Below, one piece after another: positions 41,712-49,712 of a stretch of DNA of 64,000 bases (positions within the stretch are counted from its first letter, which is position 1; every line of letters starts with the position of its first letter). Below the pieces are notes generated by a model. It was not told where the DNA came from and searched no databases. It worked only from the letters and a program-made list of their open reading frames with translations. A program made the translations under genes and the position numbers. The DNA is from DAIPKP01 sp964539095 (GTDB taxonomy: Bacteria; Synergistota; Synergistia; Synergistales; Aminiphilaceae), in the NCBI GenBank assembly GCA_964539095.1, contig CAZIFL010000013.1:1-64000 (forward strand), in the 5' to 3' direction.

Positions 41712-42932
41712 TCAGCAAATTCGCAGGAGAGGATTTGCCATGCAGCGAGGCCCCCCCCGCCCTCGGCCAAGCTCCTTACCGGAGATTTCGAGAACCTGAA
41801 TCCCCCTCTCCCGGAGAGCCTCGTTGGAAGCGGTGTTGCGATTATAGGAGACTACCTTTCCCGGAGCAAGGGCAAGACAGTTTGTAGCATCGTTCCACTG
41901 CTCTCGCGAAGCCCTTACGGGATCGCCTCCGCCTGTCTCAATAACCCGAAGCTTTTCCAGCTTCAGAACTCTCCGAAGCGCCTCCTCGAGCCCGCTCTCT
42001 TCGTCTATGCGAAGAAGCCTTCCCCGAGGATCATAGGAGAGGAGAAAGACCCTGGGGCTTTCATACATACCGGGATACATCACAAAGGTATCGCGGTCCA
42101 CCATGGAGAAGACCGTATCAAGATGCGTGGTAGAACGGGTCTTGGGGACCTCCACCGCCATGACGGTAGTGATGCCTCCGTATTCTGCAAGACGCCCTCC
42201 AAGAATCTGGATCGCTGCGGGGGTAGTGCGTTCTCCTATCCCCATGGCCACAACCTCGGGGCTGAGAACAAGGATATCTCCTCCCTCCACGGTGTAGGAA
42301 CAGGTATCTCCGGGCTCCCCACCCCAGAGCATCCGGACATCCTGGAAGAGATGGTGGTGCCTGAGAATGTATCGTGCATAGAGAGATTCCCGCTTACGAA
42401 TTTCGTAGTGCATGGCACTCACTATCACCAGAGAGTTCACGAGAGTGTAGGGATCCCTCTGAAAGTAACAGTTAGGGAGAGGACGGATAACGAAATCATG
42501 ATCCCCCATCATGTGGAGACAGGCGCTTCGGATATGGGGGGGTGAACCGGAAAAGATCTCTTTTTTGGTGATCCCCTCCAGAAGCACCCGGAGAAGCTCT
42601 CCCGGGGAGAGTTCAAAACAGTATCCCTGAAGATAGGAGGTGAGACGGCGATCCAGGGCTTCCAAAGCAAGCGTTTCTTCCAGAACCTCCCGCCGAACGA
42701 TTTCGGAACGAAGGAGATCCTTCAGAAGCTCTTCGAAGAGAAACACCTCCACCCCCTCCTGGCGCAGCACCTGAAGGAATCCGTCGAAATCCTTCTGTGC
42801 CTCTTCGAGCCAGAGGATGTCATCAAAGAGAAAGTCGTCCTTGTTCTCAATGGTAAGGCGATCCAGCTCCTTTCCGGGTCGGTGCAAGACCGCCCGTTTC
42901 AGTTCACCGCATTCGCTTGATACAGAGAGCAT
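41712..42932 (-). CDS. Arginine deiminase, second paralogue
   Basis: A 406-residue paralogue of the neighbouring deiminase with the same catalytic set: YFQRDPYTLVNS, TVEGGDILVL, THLDTVFSMVD and GRGRGGPRCMANPL. It differs widely elsewhere, so this is an old duplication or separate acquisition, not a recent copy. All residues for catalysis seem intact, so it is probably active, perhaps with other kinetics, regulation or substrate. AAAGGAG precedes ATG 42932. It lies 78 bases after speE. Confidence 0.9.
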   Translation of the reverse strand: MLSVSSECGELKRAVLHRPGKELDRLTIENKDDFLFDDILWLEEAQKDFDGFLQVLRQEGVEVFLFEELLKDLLRSEIVRREVLEETLALEALDRRLTSYLQGYCFELSPGELLRVLLEGITKKEIFSGSPPHIRSACLHMMGDHDFVIRPLPNCYFQRDPYTLVNSLVIVSAMHYEIRKRESLYARYILRHHHLFQDVRMLWGGEPGDTCSYTVEGGDILVLSPEVVAMGIGERTTPAAIQILGGRLAEYGGITTVMAVEVPKTRSTTHLDTVFSMVDRDTFVMYPGMYESPRVFLLSYDPRGRLLRIDEESGLEEALRRVLKLEKLRVIETGGGDPVRASREQWNDATNCLALAPGKVVSYNRNTASNEALRERGIQVLEISGKELGRGRGGPRCMANPLLRIC

Positions 42933-43010
42933 GACATAACTCCTTTCGGTTTTCTCGCCACAGAAACGGTCCGGAGCATCCCGAGGAAAAGAGGACGTTG
43001 TTCCAAATAC

Positions 43011-43862
43011 TCAGGAAAGCCCCAGAAGAGCCTTCACAAAGGGAGGAAGCTCAAAGGAAAGCTCGTGAATTTTTTTTGAATAGTACCTGGTTTCTTTGGC
43101 AACTTCCCGCAGAGGCTTCCGGGGATCCTGCTTTTTGGATCCTATCATATAGGTCCACATCCCCGTAGGATAGGTGGGCATGGCTCCCCAGGCGACATAG
43201 ACCCTGGGAAAAACCGAGGACATCTCTTTGTGCGTATCCCGCAGAAGATCCTCCTCCGCAAAGGGGGATTCCGTCTGGGCCACCATCATGCCGTCTTCCC
43301 GAAGAGCCTGCAGAACATCCCGGTAGAAGGGGGCCTGGAAGAGTCCCGCCGCAAAATCTACGGGATCCGTGCTATCCACCACGATGACGTCAAAATAATT
43401 TTCCCGCTCCTTCATAAATACCAGAGCATCCTGATGGAGCACCGTTACCCGGGGATCCCCCAGGCCGGAGCTGACGGAGGGGAAGAAGTCGCGAGAGGCC
43501 CGGGTGACTTCTTCGTCGATATCCACCAGGAAGATTTCTTTGGGAAGCTGGTGCTTTACGATCTCCCGCACGATTCCTCCATCGCCTCCCCCCACCACGA
43601 GAACCCGTTCAGGATTCGGATGGGAGCAGAGCAGAAGATGGGCCATCATCTCGTGATAGGTGAATTCATCCCGATCGGTGATCTGGATGGCTCCGTCCAG
43701 CACGAGAAAACGACCATACTCCAGGCTTTCTGCCACCATAAGGCTCTGATAGGGAGTCTCCATATTGCGAAGAATCCCCGTTATCTTCAAGCTCAGATTC
43801 ATGTTGGGAGTCTGTTTTTCCGTAAACCACACCTCGTTAAGCCGCTTTGGAAATACTTTCAT
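43011..43862 (-). CDS. speE: Polyamine aminopropyltransferase (spermidine synthase)
   Basis: Transfers aminopropyl from decarboxylated SAM to putrescine. The 283 residues carry GRFLVLDGAIQITDRDEFTYHEMM, the SAM-like site VLVVGGGDGGIVREIVKH, DIDEEVTRASRDFFP, and the catalytic DSTDPVDFAAGLF. The usual form is DSSDPxGP, so the motif varies slightly. AdoMet decarboxylase (speD) is not in the window. Arginine-derived ornithine could feed putrescine, linking it to the arc genes (inference). Confidence 0.93.
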   Translation of the reverse strand: MKVFPKRLNEVWFTEKQTPNMNLSLKITGILRNMETPYQSLMVAESLEYGRFLVLDGAIQITDRDEFTYHEMMAHLLLCSHPNPERVLVVGGGDGGIVREIVKHQLPKEIFLVDIDEEVTRASRDFFPSVSSGLGDPRVTVLHQDALVFMKERENYFDVIVVDSTDPVDFAAGLFQAPFYRDVLQALREDGMMVAQTESPFAEEDLLRDTHKEMSSVFPRVYVAWGAMPTYPTGMWTYMIGSKKQDPRKPLREVAKETRYYSKKIHELSFELPPFVKALLGLS

Positions 43863-43914
43863 GAGTAGTGCCTCCTGAAAAAAATGTCACCCTTCAGTAC
43901 GCAGAAGGGCATTG

Positions 43915-44976
43915 TTAGTTTTTCTTCTGAACCTTCGCTTCTCCCGCCATTTTGCGCAGTTCCAGAGCAATATCCCGGGGGCTCTGCCCCTCCATACGCC
44001 CCTGTTGCACACCATGAGCAAAAAAGACCGCCCCCGAAGGGGTTCCCGCCACTCCCAGATCTGCTTGGGAGGCTTCCCGGGGGCCGTTCACTTCGCACCC
44101 CATGACAGCAATTTCGAGATCCTCCGGAAGATCTTTCAGAAGGGGTTCAAGATCCTGCACCACCTGAAAGACATCGATCTTACGTCTGCCACAGGTGGGG
44201 CAGGAGATGAGAGAGGGTCCCCGTCGGCGAAGATCAAGGGCACGGAGCACCGCATACCCCACCCGAACTTCCTCGGGGGATGGCCCCGTAAGGCTTACTC
44301 GCAGGGTATCCCCAATCCCTCGGGAGAGAAGAAGCCCAAGGCCGCAGGCGCTCTTCACGATCCCCCGGGTGCCGGAGCCCGCCTCGGTGATACCGATGTG
44401 CAGGGGGTAGGGATAGCGACTTGCAAGAATTTCGTTGGCCCGGAGGGTTTGGTTAATGTTTGTGGCCTTGGCGGAGAGGATGATGTCCTCAAACTCCTGG
44501 GCCCGGAGAATCTCAAGCTGCTCCTCCACCGCCCCCACCAGCGCCATGCCGGAATCTCCCGAGGCTTTTTCGAGCTGCTCTCTGTTGAGAGATCCTCCGT
44601 TGGCACCTATGCGGATCACCGCCCCCCGATCCCGAGCCTCGCAGACGATCCGGCCTATCCCCTTGCGCATGTTCCCGGGGTTGATGCGGATGGCGGGGCA
44701 ACCCCTCCGGAGAGCCTCCACGGCAAGATCTCCATCGAAATGGATATCCCCCATGAGAGGTACCGGAGAGTGCTTCAGAAGCTCCTCAAGGGCAGGTGCG
44801 TGCTCTCGGGCGGGAAAGGCCACCCGGATAAGCTCGCACCCCTCGGAAGCGAGGCTTTCCACTTCTTCTACGCAAGCATGCAAGTCTCCCAGAGAGGATG
44901 TGAGCATACTCTCCACACGCACCGGGGCATCCCCCCCGATGGAGAGTGTCCCTATACGGACAGTTCGGGAACTCAT
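43915..44976 (-). CDS. ispG: 4-hydroxy-3-methylbut-2-en-1-yl diphosphate synthase
   Basis: Iron-sulfur enzyme of the MEP pathway converting MEcPP to HMBPP. The 353 residues have a TIM-barrel N-terminal part (SMLTSSLGDLHACVEEV, PLMGDIHFDGDLA, RINPGNMRKG) and the C-terminal 4Fe-4S module with CPTCGRRKIDVF and VMGCEVNGPREA, giving the three Cys. It begins a unit with speE and the arc genes, downstream of an extended -10 and a perfect 18-bp palindrome. Confidence 0.96.
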   Translation of the reverse strand: MSSRTVRIGTLSIGGDAPVRVESMLTSSLGDLHACVEEVESLASEGCELIRVAFPAREHAPALEELLKHSPVPLMGDIHFDGDLAVEALRRGCPAIRINPGNMRKGIGRIVCEARDRGAVIRIGANGGSLNREQLEKASGDSGMALVGAVEEQLEILRAQEFEDIILSAKATNINQTLRANEILASRYPYPLHIGITEAGSGTRGIVKSACGLGLLLSRGIGDTLRVSLTGPSPEEVRVGYAVLRALDLRRRGPSLISCPTCGRRKIDVFQVVQDLEPLLKDLPEDLEIAVMGCEVNGPREASQADLGVAGTPSGAVFFAHGVQQGRMEGQSPRDIALELRKMAGEAKVQKKN

Positions 44977-45003
44977 AATCCCTCACCTCCTTGATTTTCT
45001 TCC

Positions 45004-45021
45004 GTTCCCTTTAAAGGGAAC
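45004..45021. promoter_or_regulatory. Perfect 18-bp palindrome at the ispG transcription start
   Basis: GTTCCCTTTAAAGGGAAC is fully self-complementary. It lies directly after the -10 box of the ispG promoter (45034-45029), at the expected transcription start, 28 bases before the ATG. That is a textbook position for a repressor operator. The regulator is unknown. Confidence 0.65.
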
Positions 45022-45028
45022 CGAGGAT

Positions 45029-45037
45029 ATTCTAACA
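45029..45037 (-). promoter_or_regulatory. Extended -10 promoter of the ispG-speE-arc unit
   Basis: The minus strand reads TGT-TAGAAT. No -35 match is seen at 17 bases, so it would depend on the extended -10 or on an activator. It follows the rseP terminator. Confidence 0.5.
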
Positions 45038-45068
45038 CCAAAAAAAGAACCGCCGCCCTTTCCCTGAG

Positions 45069-45107
45069 GAAAAAGCGGAAGTTCGGATCGGTTCAGAGCT
45101 TCTTCCG
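45069..45107 (-). terminator. Terminator of the udg-to-rseP unit (probable)
   Basis: On the minus strand CGGAAG...CTTCCG with a 20-nt loop is followed by CTTTTTC, 18 bases after the rseP stop. The long loop makes it a moderate candidate. Confidence 0.45.
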
Positions 45108-45124
45108 GCAAAAAAACGTCCTTA

Positions 45125-46162
45125 TCAGGAGAAGATCCGGAGAAGATCCTTCCAGGTAACCAGGAAAATGAGCGCCAGAAGAAGGGCAAACCCCGTGAGG
45201 TGGATATAGTGCTCGTATTTAAGGGGTATCTTTCGTCGAAAGAGCATCTCCCCTATGACGAAGACCAGGCGCCCTCCGTCGAGAGCAGGAAAGGGGAGAA
45301 GATTAAGGATTCCGAGATGCAGGTTGATCACCGCCAGAAAGGAGAGGAAGGACCATAAACCCCGGCGGGCGGCTTCCCCCGCCATGGAGGCGATTCCTAC
45401 CGGCCCGGTGACGGAGTCTCGGGCAGCTTCGTCGTAGAAGAGAGCGAGAATCCCCCCGAGAATCCCCTTCGTCATCTGCCCTATATACTGCACCGAATTG
45501 CCGAGAGCTGCCCCAAAGGAGTAGCGCACCCAGCCGGGACGAACCCCAAAGAGGGGGTACCCTGTTTCGGCATCTTTCTTGAGATGCACCGTCACCGTGA
45601 GGATCTCCCCCCCACGGTCTATCCGGACCTCTACAGGCTCCTCGGTTCCCTGGGAGCGAAACTCCCGAGCCATCTCCTCCCAGGTGCTAACGGTAACGTC
45701 CCCCACAGAGAGGATGCGATCTCCTTCACGAATCCCCGCCTCCTGAGCAGGATATCCCTCGATGAGTCCCCCGATACGAGGGGTCGAGAGATCGAGCACA
45801 CCGTGTCCCATGAGGAGAAAGACCGTCAGGATGATGGCGAGAAGGATATTCACCGCTGCTCCATTCAGGAGGATGAAGAAGCGCTGCCATGCGGGCTTAT
45901 CGCAAAAGCCCCTCCCCTCCTGGTAGGGCTCTTCAATTTCGGGATCCTTGCCCTCCATCCCCGCCAGACGCACAAACCCCCCGATGGGGAAGATCCGGAG
46001 GGACCACTCCGTGAGAACCCCCTGGTGCTTCCATATCCGGGGCCCCATGCCGAAGGAAAATTCAAAGACCTGTACCCCGAAGAACCGGGCGGTAATAAAA
46101 TGCCCCCATTCATGGGCAATGACGCAGACTCCAAGAACCACCACAAAAGCTAGTAGAGACAA
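45125..46162 (-). CDS. rseP: Site-2 protease family zinc metalloprotease RseP
   Basis: Intramembrane protease that cuts transmembrane anti-sigma factors or signal-peptide remnants. The 345 residues start with a membrane helix holding the zinc site HEWGH near residue 17, then a single PDZ domain (about 120-210, YPAQEAGIREGDRILSVGD), and the third zinc ligand in NLLPFPALDGGR near residue 290. E. coli RseP has two PDZ domains; one is usual in Gram-positives. The TTG start at 46162 has AAGGAG upstream. dxr-rseP adjacency is widely conserved. Confidence 0.94.
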   Translation of the reverse strand: MSLLAFVVVLGVCVIAHEWGHFITARFFGVQVFEFSFGMGPRIWKHQGVLTEWSLRIFPIGGFVRLAGMEGKDPEIEEPYQEGRGFCDKPAWQRFFILLNGAAVNILLAIILTVFLLMGHGVLDLSTPRIGGLIEGYPAQEAGIREGDRILSVGDVTVSTWEEMAREFRSQGTEEPVEVRIDRGGEILTVTVHLKKDAETGYPLFGVRPGWVRYSFGAALGNSVQYIGQMTKGILGGILALFYDEAARDSVTGPVGIASMAGEAARRGLWSFLSFLAVINLHLGILNLLPFPALDGGRLVFVIGEMLFRRKIPLKYEHYIHLTGFALLLALIFLVTWKDLLRIFS

Positions 46163-46203
46163 TTTCTCAACTCCTTATAGAGATAAACGTTCTTTGCCAA
46201 AAC

Positions 46204-47388
46204 TTATCGAATTGCAGCGCATACTTCCCGGGCCGCATCTCTTCCCCGGCTGACAAGGGCGAGGGCCTCTTCCAGAGATCCGGGAGCCTCTCCGCTGTAT
46301 GCCTCAAGCACCCTCTCAAGTACCCGGGGGATATCGAGAAAGGCTATTTTTTCCTCAAGAAAAGCCTCCACCGCCACCTCGTCCGCACCCACCAGAAGAG
46401 CGGGGTAAGCTCCCCCGCGCCTCCCCGCCTCATAGGCCAGGGGGAGGCAGGGGAAACGCTCCGGGTCGGGGTGGAAAAACTCAAGATCCCCCGGAAGAGC
46501 CTCGGCCTGAAGAGAGGGTTCCGCCTGAAGAAAGGGGATCCGCTCGGGCCATGCCAACGCCACCGCTGCGGGGATACGCATATCAGGGGAGGAGGCGAGA
46601 TATTTGGAACAGCCATCGTGAAAGTGCACAATGCCGTGTACTCTTGAGGTGGGATGAATCCAGGCGTGAATCTTTTCCAGAGGAATACGGAAAAGCTGGC
46701 TCGCCTCAAGCACTTCGAACCCCTTGTTCATCAGGGTGGCGCTATCCAGAGAGATCTTTTTCCCCATGTTCCACACGGGGTGCCGCAGCGCTTCGGCCCC
46801 CCGAACGGAACGAAGCTCTTCGAGAGAAGCCTTTCGAAAGGGGCCTCCGGAAGCGGTAAGCACAACTCCGCGCACCGAAGCGGGGTCCTCCCCCTTCAGG
46901 CACTGCCAGAGGGCGTTATGCTCGCTGTCGAGAGGGCGGAGAGCTTCAAGATCTTTCACGAAAGGCATAATCCAGGGCCCCCCCACGATGATACTCTCCT
47001 TGTTCGCCAGAGAGACAGTCTTGCCGCGTTCCAGAGCGCGTTTCAGTGCGGGAATGGCACGAGTCCCCGAAGATGCGAAGACAAGATGCTCCACATCGGG
47101 ATCATCCACAAGGGAGAGCAGAGGGTCCTCCCCGGAGATAATTTCCGTGGGCAACCCCTTAAGGTTCCCCCTCAGAAGACGCCGCCCATCCTCATTCCAG
47201 AGGGTGGCATACCGAGGGGAAAATTCCCTGCAGAGCTTCTCCAGAGAATGAGGATTACTCCCCCCCGCCAGAGAGTGCACCCGGAACCGTTCGGGGAAGT
47301 GCCGAATCACCCCGAGCACCGAACTCCCCACGCTCCCCGAGGCACCGATAAGACCAATCCGCTCCGGCTCCCGGGAGATCATCGCCAT
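46204..47388 (-). CDS. dxr: 1-deoxy-D-xylulose-5-phosphate reductoisomerase
   Basis: Second MEP-pathway step, NADPH-dependent conversion of DXP to MEP. The 394 residues show the Rossmann start IGLIGASGSVGSSVLGVI, LANKESIIVGG, LDSEHNALWQCL, LTASGGPFR and the metal/substrate segment VWNMGKKISLDSATLMNKG. Overlaps the cdsA stop by 10 bp. The fosmidomycin target of the pathway (family knowledge). Confidence 0.97.
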   Translation of the reverse strand: MAMISREPERIGLIGASGSVGSSVLGVIRHFPERFRVHSLAGGSNPHSLEKLCREFSPRYATLWNEDGRRLLRGNLKGLPTEIISGEDPLLSLVDDPDVEHLVFASSGTRAIPALKRALERGKTVSLANKESIIVGGPWIMPFVKDLEALRPLDSEHNALWQCLKGEDPASVRGVVLTASGGPFRKASLEELRSVRGAEALRHPVWNMGKKISLDSATLMNKGFEVLEASQLFRIPLEKIHAWIHPTSRVHGIVHFHDGCSKYLASSPDMRIPAAVALAWPERIPFLQAEPSLQAEALPGDLEFFHPDPERFPCLPLAYEAGRRGGAYPALLVGADEVAVEAFLEEKIAFLDIPRVLERVLEAYSGEAPGSLEEALALVSRGRDAAREVCAAIR

Positions 47389-48242
47389 ACTACCCCGAAG
47401 AGGAGATAGATCATAACAGAACTCATGAGAAGGCTGTCGAAACGGTCGAGAAAACCTCCGTGCCCCGGAATGAGAAAGCCGCTATCCTTGATCTGCGCCT
47501 CACGTTTGAGCATGGACTCCACCAGATCCCCCATCTGGCCGAAGGTACCGCAGATCAGCCCCACCACAAGGATGGGAAAGGGGGGGAGGGCGAGAGCAAA
47601 AGCCAGAAGCGATGCCACCAGAAGAGCCCCGAGAAGCCCCCCCACAAAGCCCTCCACGGACTTTTTAGGGCTCACATTGCTGCAGAAAGGGCGCTTCCCC
47701 CACCAGGTTCCCACGAAGTAGGCAAAAACATCGCAAGCCCATGTGGAGAGAAGCAACGTGAGCACCAGCACCAGCCCCCAGGGCTGGGCACGCATCTCCA
47801 CCAGAAGCCCCCAGGGGATAACGCAGTAGAAAAGCCCCGAGAGCACCCCCCCCACGTTGGCAAAGGCGTTGCTCTTCTGCGTTATCTGACGCCGCAGAAC
47901 CTCTATGGTAAAGAGGCAGAAGACGATCATGGTAAAGAGAAGGAGATATTGGGATACGGGGCTCTGAAAGGCAAGAAGTACGAAGAAAAGAAGCGCTCCG
48001 AGAAATCCTATACCCTTGGAGAGGTGGGCCCTGCTCTCAAAAATTTTGTAGTACTCCAAAACGCAGAAGAAGGAGAAGAGAAAGCAGAGCCCCAGCCACC
48101 AGATTCCTCCGAGCCAGAGACTGCACAGCATGGGAACCACCACGAAGAGTGCCCCCCACGAACGTTTCCAGAGCTGCGGAAGAAACCCCTTTCCGGAAGA
48201 TTTCGGGGGGGATTCAATGAGTACCTGTTTCTGTTCTGCCAT
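47379..48242 (-). CDS. cdsA: Phosphatidate cytidylyltransferase
   Basis: Integral membrane enzyme making CDP-diacylglycerol from phosphatidic acid and CTP. The 287 residues have about eight hydrophobic segments and the C-terminal signature SPKKSVEGFVGGLLGA ... GDLVESMLKREAQIKDSGFLIPGHGGFLDRFDSLL. ATG 48242 is the first after the hydrophilic leader MAEQKQVLIESPP; it overlaps uppS by 29 bp. The uppS-cdsA-dxr-rseP order is standard. Confidence 0.95.
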   Translation of the reverse strand: MAEQKQVLIESPPKSSGKGFLPQLWKRSWGALFVVVPMLCSLWLGGIWWLGLCFLFSFFCVLEYYKIFESRAHLSKGIGFLGALLFFVLLAFQSPVSQYLLLFTMIVFCLFTIEVLRRQITQKSNAFANVGGVLSGLFYCVIPWGLLVEMRAQPWGLVLVLTLLLSTWACDVFAYFVGTWWGKRPFCSNVSPKKSVEGFVGGLLGALLVASLLAFALALPPFPILVVGLICGTFGQMGDLVESMLKREAQIKDSGFLIPGHGGFLDRFDSLLMSSVMIYLLFGVVWR

Positions 48243-48924
48243 AACGTCGTTCTCTCTTTCCGTAGGATTCCAGGGCCTGTTCAAAATCCTGGTCCGTAAA
48301 ATCGGGCCAGAGGACATCGGTGAAGTAGAGTTCACTGTATGCACTCTGCCAAAGCCAGAAGTTGCTGAGCCGGTACTCACCGCTGGTGCGGATGATAAGA
48401 TCGGGATCCGGAAGATGAGGCATGTAGAGATACTGGGAGACATATTCTTCTGTTATGGTTTCGGGCCTCTGGGAAGGATCTTCCCGAAGCATTTTCTCAA
48501 AAGCATCAAGAATCTCCTGGCGACCTCCGTAATTGAGGCAGACATAAACTTGAATCGCCTCACACTCGAGAGTCTCCTCCTCCGCCTTTCGGATAATGTC
48601 GTAGACATCACGAGGGAGATCCTCAAGCCTTCCCACAAAACGGATACGCACACCTTCGGCCTTCATCTCCCGGAGCTTACTCACCGCAAAGTAGCGAAAA
48701 AGCCCCATGAGGCCGGAGACCTCCTCCACGGGGCGACGCCAGTTTTCCGTAGAGAAGACGTAGAAGGAGAGAATATCTATCCCCCTGTTTTTACCGAACC
48801 GTATGGCGCGTTCCACCGCCCGAACCCCCGACTGGTGCCCCATAATACGGGGGAGAAACCGCTTCTTGGCCCATCGGCCGTTGCCATCCATAATGATAGC
48901 CACATGCTTGGGAATGGTCTGCAT
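48214..48924 (-). CDS. uppS: Undecaprenyl diphosphate synthase
   Basis: Cis-prenyltransferase adding eight isoprene units to farnesyl diphosphate, giving the C55 lipid carrier for peptidoglycan. The 236 residues have MDGNGRWAKKR near the start, GHQSGVRAVERAI, YVFSTENWRRP and the C-terminal DLIIRTSGEYRLSNFWLWQSAYSEL. It starts 37 bases after udg. Its product is the substrate of the wecA-like enzyme and MraY. Confidence 0.97.
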   Translation of the reverse strand: MQTIPKHVAIIMDGNGRWAKKRFLPRIMGHQSGVRAVERAIRFGKNRGIDILSFYVFSTENWRRPVEEVSGLMGLFRYFAVSKLREMKAEGVRIRFVGRLEDLPRDVYDIIRKAEEETLECEAIQVYVCLNYGGRQEILDAFEKMLREDPSQRPETITEEYVSQYLYMPHLPDPDLIIRTSGEYRLSNFWLWQSAYSELYFTDVLWPDFTDQDFEQALESYGKRERRYGRTETGTH

Positions 48925-48960
48925 ACTATCTCCCGATCTTTCGCTGTAAGATTTCGTTTC

Positions 48961-49557
48961 TCATGGCTCCTCCAGAGCATCCCAGGCCCGACGAACTTCC
49001 TGAATATCCTGCCATGCCAGGTATTTGGGGCTTCCCTTCTGGTTCGACTGGTTTCGCAGAAGATAGCTCGGATGAAACATGGGCATCACCTGGATCCCCT
49101 TCCAGTCAAACCACCTTCCCCGTATTTTGGTAATCCCTTCGCTCGTCTTGAGAAGCCACTGGGTGGGAACGTTACCGAGGGTGACCAGAATCCGGGGGTT
49201 GATAAGGGCAAGCTGTGTGTGGAGGTATCCCTCGCAGGCGAGCATCTCTTCCGTTTGGGGGTTGCGATTCCCCGGAGGACGGCATTTGACAATGTTCGTA
49301 ATGTAGACCTCTTCCCGGGATATCCGCACAGCCTGGAGAATGTCTGTAAAGAGTTTCCCCGCCCTTCCCACAAAGGGGACCCCCTGAGCATCCTCATCGG
49401 CCCCCGGAGCCTCTCCGACAAAAACAAGCTTGGCCTTCCGGTTTCCCTCGCCGAAAACGGTCTGGTTTCTTCCTTCGTGAAGGGGACACCGGAGGCATGC
49501 TGTCACTTCCTCTTTTGTGGCTTCCCATAGGGACGACGCAGTAATCTGCTGGGACAT
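48961..49557 (-). CDS. udg: Type 4 (iron-sulfur) uracil-DNA glycosylase
   Basis: Removes uracil from DNA after cytosine deamination. The 198 residues have the motif GEAPGADEDAQGVPFVGRAG near residue 48, the C-terminal HPSYLLRN, and four Cys (CLRC at 22/25, one in VKCRPP, one in LACEG) that hold a 4Fe-4S cluster in the family. Such enzymes are typical of anaerobes and thermophiles. Its ATG follows GGGGGAAC. A decayed copy of the 290-bp element lies upstream. Confidence 0.93.
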   Translation of the reverse strand: MSQQITASSLWEATKEEVTACLRCPLHEGRNQTVFGEGNRKAKLVFVGEAPGADEDAQGVPFVGRAGKLFTDILQAVRISREEVYITNIVKCRPPGNRNPQTEEMLACEGYLHTQLALINPRILVTLGNVPTQWLLKTSEGITKIRGRWFDWKGIQVMPMFHPSYLLRNQSNQKGSPKYLAWQDIQEVRRAWDALEEP

Positions 49558-49643
49558 AGAGACGTTCCCCCTTCATTGAATCTTCTCATCTGCCGTTTTT
49601 CTTAAGAACGGTTTTACGAATGATGTGATACAAGAACATCACA

Positions 49644-49710
49644 GGAGCCTCCACGTACGTGCCCCACCACTCTAAGCGTTGCGGAACCACTCCCTTGCTT
49701 TGCTACTCCG
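49644..49710. repeat. Decayed partial copy of the 290-bp element
   Basis: These 67 bases align without gaps to 39025-39091 of copy B, with about 70% identity by eye. Both outer parts are well kept (GGAGCCTCC at the left, CTCCCTTGCTTTGCT near the right). No CTAG borders remain. As with the full copies, it abuts the stop codon (49713-49715) of a minus-strand gene. Confidence 0.65.
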
Positions 49711-49712
49711 GA

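Noticed and set aside
49624..49643. CRP-like TGTGA...TCACA palindrome near udg
   Set aside because: The half-sites are 10 bases apart instead of 6 and the site borders a decayed repeat; more likely leftover symmetry.
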